Source: Fictibacillus marinisediminis (lineage in GTDB: Bacteria; Bacillota; Bacilli; Bacillales; Fictibacillaceae). Taken from it: DNA of 64,000 nucleotides. The position numbers and the translations under genes were made by a program. The DNA is taken from assembly GCF_023149135.1 (NCBI RefSeq), contig NZ_JAIWJX010000002.1, positions 3,968,001 to 4,032,000 on the forward strand, given 5' to 3'. The notes under the pieces were generated by a model. That model searched no databases, had not been told where the DNA came from, and worked only from the letters and a program-made list of their open reading frames with translations. Below are positions 61,027 to 64,000 of the stretch, in pieces; the first letter of the stretch is position 1, and each line of letters starts with the position of its first letter.

Positions 61027-61068
61027 AGCCAAAAGGAAGGGCGTCACAGCCCTCTTTTTGGCGTTTTT
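61027..61068 (+). terminator. Terminator after the DUF2294 gene
   Basis: GCCAAAAGGAAGGGC pairs with GCCCTCTTTTTGGC with minor mismatches around GTCACA, followed by GTTTTTTT. Confidence 0.8.
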
Positions 61069-61153
61069 TTATGATGTGCAGCAAAGGGGATGGTACGCAT
61101 GCTACATGATCACCACATAGGAAATTTAACAGGAAAACAAAGGGTAATGCGCT

Positions 61154-61558
61154 ATGCTGGATAATGCCATCATTGTCAATATTCACTCTGAACAGGATAT
61201 CGTGGCTGCAAGACAGCATGGGAAACGACTCTCCAAAAAGCTGAAATTCTCAACGATCAACCAGATTCGGATTACTACGGCTGTCTCAGAACTTGCCAGA
61301 AATATTTATTTATATGCAGGAAAGGGCAAAATAACGTTTGAATCCCTTTTTAAACAGCAGAAATCCGGCATTAAAATCATTGCTTCTGATCAAGGGCCTG
61401 GGATCAAAGAGGTTCGAAGAGTGCTGGAAGACGGCTACTCTACCTCAGGGGGCCTAGGAATGGGGCTGCCCGGGGTAAAACGGCTGATGGATGAATTTAT
61501 CATCGATTCACACGACGGGGCTGGCACGACCATCACTGCCGTAAAATGGGTGCAATGA
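61154..61558 (+). CDS. RsbT-like serine kinase / anti-sigma-type ATPase
   Basis: The 134-residue protein has a GHKL ATPase fold of the RsbT/RsbW group: N-box SELARNIYLYAGKG (about 46-59), G1 box DQGPGI and G2 box GGLGMGLPGVKRLMDEF. RsbT switches the SigB pathway by phosphorylating stressosome proteins, and the RsbR paralogue at 58012 would be a natural substrate. No RsbS or RsbU gene is here. The ATG follows AAAGGG by nine bases. Confidence 0.88.
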   Translation: MLDNAIIVNIHSEQDIVAARQHGKRLSKKLKFSTINQIRITTAVSELARNIYLYAGKGKITFESLFKQQKSGIKIIASDQGPGIKEVRRVLEDGYSTSGGLGMGLPGVKRLMDEFIIDSHDGAGTTITAVKWVQ

Positions 61559-61697
61559 CGCCTACTTTTTCATGGTGTGTGATGGATCTGCGCCTTATTT
61601 TGACAAATGTTTGTCATTTGCTTCAACTCAGTTGACTACCGGCTCCGTATACCCCATGATGTCAAGTGTGAGTATATATTACTAAAGGAGCTTTTCT

Positions 61698-62594
61698 ATG
61701 GATAAAGCCTTTAAAGGAATGGCCGTCTTTACAAGTGTCATCATGTTTTTATTAATGATCGCCGGAACTCTTGTGACTGACACAGACTCCGGTATGGGAT
61801 GCGGCAGTGACTGGCCGCTGTGTAATGGTAAATTTATTCCCGAATATACCGTCGCAACGATGATTGAATATACCCATCGCCTGATTACAGGTTTTGCAGG
61901 GATTGTCGTTATTATTTTCTCCATCTGGGCATGGCGCCGTTACCGCGGCATCCGTGAAGTGAAGGGTCTTGCCATTCTCGGAATCAGTTTTATTATCGTA
62001 GAATCCATTATTGGTGCAGCAGCTGTTCTTTGGCCGCAATCGGCTGAGGTTCTTGCGATGCATTTCGGATTTTCGCTGTTAGCCTTTACAGGTGTAGTTC
62101 TCTTGAGTGTGTTTGTCGTTCAAAAGGACAAATCCCATTTACTCGTTAAAAGCGCTGTGTCCAAGCGGTTCAAATGGTTTTCATGGATTGTTGTCGCATA
62201 TGCGTATCTCGATATTTATTCCGGTGCGTACTTACGCCACGTAAAAGCAAGTCTGGCGTGTACTGATTTTCCTGGCTGCTATCCCGGCAATTTCTTGCCT
62301 CTGTCCGGCCTGCCCGGCATTCATTATCTTCACCGTATGGCAGCGGTCGTCCTTTTCTGTCTTGTACTGGGGCTTTTCATCTACTCGTTCAGGCATTTAC
62401 ACGGCAACCGTCCGGACCTTTATTACGCCTCATTGATCGCGTTTATTTTAACCCTTTTGCAGGGCGTCAGCGGCGTGCTCGTCGTTCTGACCCGATTGAA
62501 CATTTTTGCGACGCTGTCCCATTCAGCGTTAATCACTCTGCTGTTTGCGGTGCTGTTCTATCTTGCATTGCAGACGAGAAAGAAGCCTGAATAA
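61698..62594 (+). CDS. ctaA: Haem A synthase
   Basis: CtaA oxidises the C8 methyl of haem O to make haem A for aa3 oxidases. The 298-residue membrane protein has eight helices, with the conserved GMGCGSDWPLCNGKFIP cysteine loop, EYTHRL (His near 62), MHFGFSLLAFTG, the second loop with CTDFPGCYPGN, LHRMAA and LSHSALITLL. The two cysteine pairs mark the Bacillus-type enzyme. AAAGGAG lies seven bases before the ATG. No ctaB or oxidase gene lies within the window on its right side. Confidence 0.95.
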   Translation: MDKAFKGMAVFTSVIMFLLMIAGTLVTDTDSGMGCGSDWPLCNGKFIPEYTVATMIEYTHRLITGFAGIVVIIFSIWAWRRYRGIREVKGLAILGISFIIVESIIGAAAVLWPQSAEVLAMHFGFSLLAFTGVVLLSVFVVQKDKSHLLVKSAVSKRFKWFSWIVVAYAYLDIYSGAYLRHVKASLACTDFPGCYPGNFLPLSGLPGIHYLHRMAAVVLFCLVLGLFIYSFRHLHGNRPDLYYASLIAFILTLLQGVSGVLVVLTRLNIFATLSHSALITLLFAVLFYLALQTRKKPE

Positions 62595-62604
62595 TAAAGA
62601 AAAA

Positions 62605-62637
62605 CGGTCCAGGACGAGTAGCCTGGGCCGCTTTTTT
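62605..62637 (+). terminator. Terminator of ctaA
   Basis: CGGTCCAGG (62605-62613) pairs with CCTGGGCCG (62622-62630, one G-U pair) and is followed by CTTTTTT. Confidence 0.88.
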
Positions 62638-62710
62638 ATGTTGCTTGTATTTAGCCAGATGAAAATGATTGCGTCGAAACCGGTCAACCCTCATGTCGAA
62701 AGGAATCCAA

Positions 62711-62782
62711 TCGATAATAAAAATGCCCTTTTCGATAATAAATCCGGGTTTTCGATAATAAAAATAGAAAATCGATAATAAA
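62711..62782. repeat. Direct-repeat array, four copies of TCGATAATAAA
   Basis: Copies start at 62711, 62732, 62752 and 62772, that is 21, 20 and 20 bases apart, exactly the spacing of the TTTGAACATAAAT array at 38628. The motif is the reverse complement of the pair at 38892-38925. The gap 62638-63021 holds this array and no gene that I can support. Confidence 0.8.
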
Positions 62783-63021
62783 AGCCTTGGACAGTGGATG
62801 GACAAGATAAATAAGCTTAAAATCCTCCTAAACATGCAGTAAAAAGGCTTCCCACACCACACAAAAGCCGAAATGCCATGGTTTTAAGCGCCATATAGAA
62901 CTATTTACTTATTTATTCATCAAAAACACTTCAAATCTTTCAACAAAAGCTAAAAAAACGCCGCAAATGAGAAGAGCAAAATAAAACCACAGAAGGAACA
63001 CACCTTTTGTGGCACCTAACT

Positions 63022-64000
63022 TTATTTCACATGCAAAAACTTCACGCAAACCGGATAAGGAACGAACGCATCCGATTGTAAAAGCGTCAGTCTTCCTGTA
63101 TTTTCGTCTCTTGAAAACAGGACGAGGTTGCCGGACTCCTGATTGGAAGCCACGATGAATTTTCCGGAAGGATCGAGCATGAAATCACGCGGCCAGTTGC
63201 CTTCTGTCGGCGTGCGGTCGACAAAGGTCAGTTCGCCTGATTCATCCTTCACGCTCAATATCGCAATGCTGTTATGTCCGCGGTTACCTGCATACACAAA
63301 ACGGCCGTCGGAAGAAACATGAATCGCACTTCCTTGGTTGTTTTCCGTAAAATCTTCAGGAATGGTGGAGATGGACTGAAGGATCGAAAAGCTTCCATTT
63401 TCTTCGTTGTATGCCAATACGATGACTTCCGAGCTGAACTCGGTCATGAGGTAGGCGATTTTTCCGTTCGGATGGAACTCGAGATGCCTCGGACCGCTCC
63501 CAGGCTTCACAGACAGGCTGCTCACCTCTTTTAGCTCTCCGTTATAGAGCTGATATGTGATGAGCTTGTCGATTCCAAGATCAACGACCGCTACATATTT
63601 TTCATCCGGAGTAAAACCGGCATAGTGAGTATGCGGCTTTTCCTGTCTTTCATCGGGGCCAGAACCTTCATGCTGGATAACGGAAGTTGCAGGGTGCACG
63701 CCTTTTCCTTGTTCGACCGCCAAACGCTCAACCGTTCCTCTGTGATAGTTGGCCGTCAGTACGTTGCGGTTATCGCGATCCACACTGACATGGCAAGGAG
63801 AAGCGCCCTCTGTCAGCTGGCTGTTCAGCAGTGTCAGCCCTCTTGATTCATTGGTGATCGAGTAAGCAGCAACGCCTCCCATATCTCCGTCCTTTTTTAC
63901 GGCATAAAGATATTGATTGTCTTCACTGATCGTTAAGTATGTAGGATTCCCTAGTTGAGCTGCAGCTTTAATATCTGTAATTCTGCCTTCTTCTGTATCG
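63022..64000 (-). CDS. Lactonase, 6-phosphogluconolactonase type (YkgB-like), 5' end outside window
   Basis: The frame is open from the right edge to the stop at 63022 (326 codons in view). The first visible residues (DTEEGRITDIKAAAQLGNPT) already belong to the first propeller blade, so about 20 residues are missing. Seven-bladed propeller marks include GPSPCHVSVD-like GASPCHVSVDRDN, ERQEKPHTHYAGFTPD, GSGPRHLEFHPNG, GRFVYAGNRGHNSIAI, EGNWPRDFMLDP and the end PYPVCVKFLHV. The family hydrolyses 6-phosphogluconolactone in the pentose phosphate pathway. Confidence 0.92.
   Translation of the reverse strand, partial: DTEEGRITDIKAAAQLGNPTYLTISEDNQYLYAVKKDGDMGGVAAYSITNESRGLTLLNSQLTEGASPCHVSVDRDNRNVLTANYHRGTVERLAVEQGKGVHPATSVIQHEGSGPDERQEKPHTHYAGFTPDEKYVAVVDLGIDKLITYQLYNGELKEVSSLSVKPGSGPRHLEFHPNGKIAYLMTEFSSEVIVLAYNEENGSFSILQSISTIPEDFTENNQGSAIHVSSDGRFVYAGNRGHNSIAILSVKDESGELTFVDRTPTEGNWPRDFMLDPSGKFIVASNQESGNLVLFSRDENTGRLTLLQSDAFVPYPVCVKFLHVK

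Overview
The window looks like a chromosomal segment of an aerobic, low-to-mid GC, spore-former-type Firmicute of the Bacillaceae. This is inferred from strong AGGAGG-type ribosome sites, frequent TTG/GTG starts, and homologues of gtaB, TkmA/PtkA-type kinase genes, RsbR/RsbT, YolD, LytR-CpsA-Psr, ctaA, YjbE and a SleB-like hydrolase. A Fictibacillus-like or related Bacillus genus is possible but not proven. No rRNA, tRNA, CRISPR array or complete insertion sequence was recognised.

Layout. 1-6.3 kb: minus-strand exopolysaccharide operon (co-polymerase modulator, tyrosine kinase, phosphatase, UDP-glucose pyrophosphorylase, initiating sugar transferase, GDP-fucose synthesis, flippase cut by the window edge). 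6.6-11.7 kb: small genes, DinB-like protein, SelO, a membrane protein, a GNAT enzyme. 11.7-20.1 kb: a beta-mannoside-type uptake and phosphorolysis cluster (GH130, DUF1861, ABC importer, LacI regulator, secreted alpha-barrel protein). 20.3-22.6 kb: PAS-STAS protein and flavohaemoprotein. 23.0-29.0 kb: ribose operon rbsRKDACB with a broken rbsK. 29.3-31.7 kb: sugar-acid transporter (broken) and 2-hydroxyacid dehydrogenase. 31.8-45.5 kb: cell-wall and secreted enzymes, a fused double permease, small and membrane proteins, metal transporters. 45.7-47.2 kb: amine oxidase. 47.4-59.7 kb: an eleven-gene nitrate reduction and sensing operon with a TrmB-like regulator and an RsbR paralogue beside it. 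60.3-64 kb: DUF2294 protein, RsbT paralogue, ctaA, lactonase (partial).

The most interesting system is the operon at 47.4-57.6 kb. It joins an assimilatory-type (NasC-like) molybdenum nitrate reductase to a DmsB-like four-cluster ferredoxin, a Tat-exported Rieske protein and a membrane protein with a zinc-ribbon tail. It continues into a NarK nitrate/nitrite transporter fused to a PAS domain, a histidine kinase with no sensor domain, and an NreC/NreA/NreB-like set. The operon promoter region shares a 10-bp core palindrome with a longer palindrome in front of the neighbouring TrmB-like regulator.

A second theme is a family of about 50-bp palindromic elements (two self-complementary arms around a palindromic core). 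Thirteen paired copies and three solo arms occur here, mostly between genes, but one lies inside rbsD and one forms the 3' end of a kinase gene. A third is gene breakage: rbsK, the MFS transporter and a GNAT gene each lack one base in a homopolymer, and a LapA-like gene has an in-frame stop. These may be real mutations or sequencing errors.
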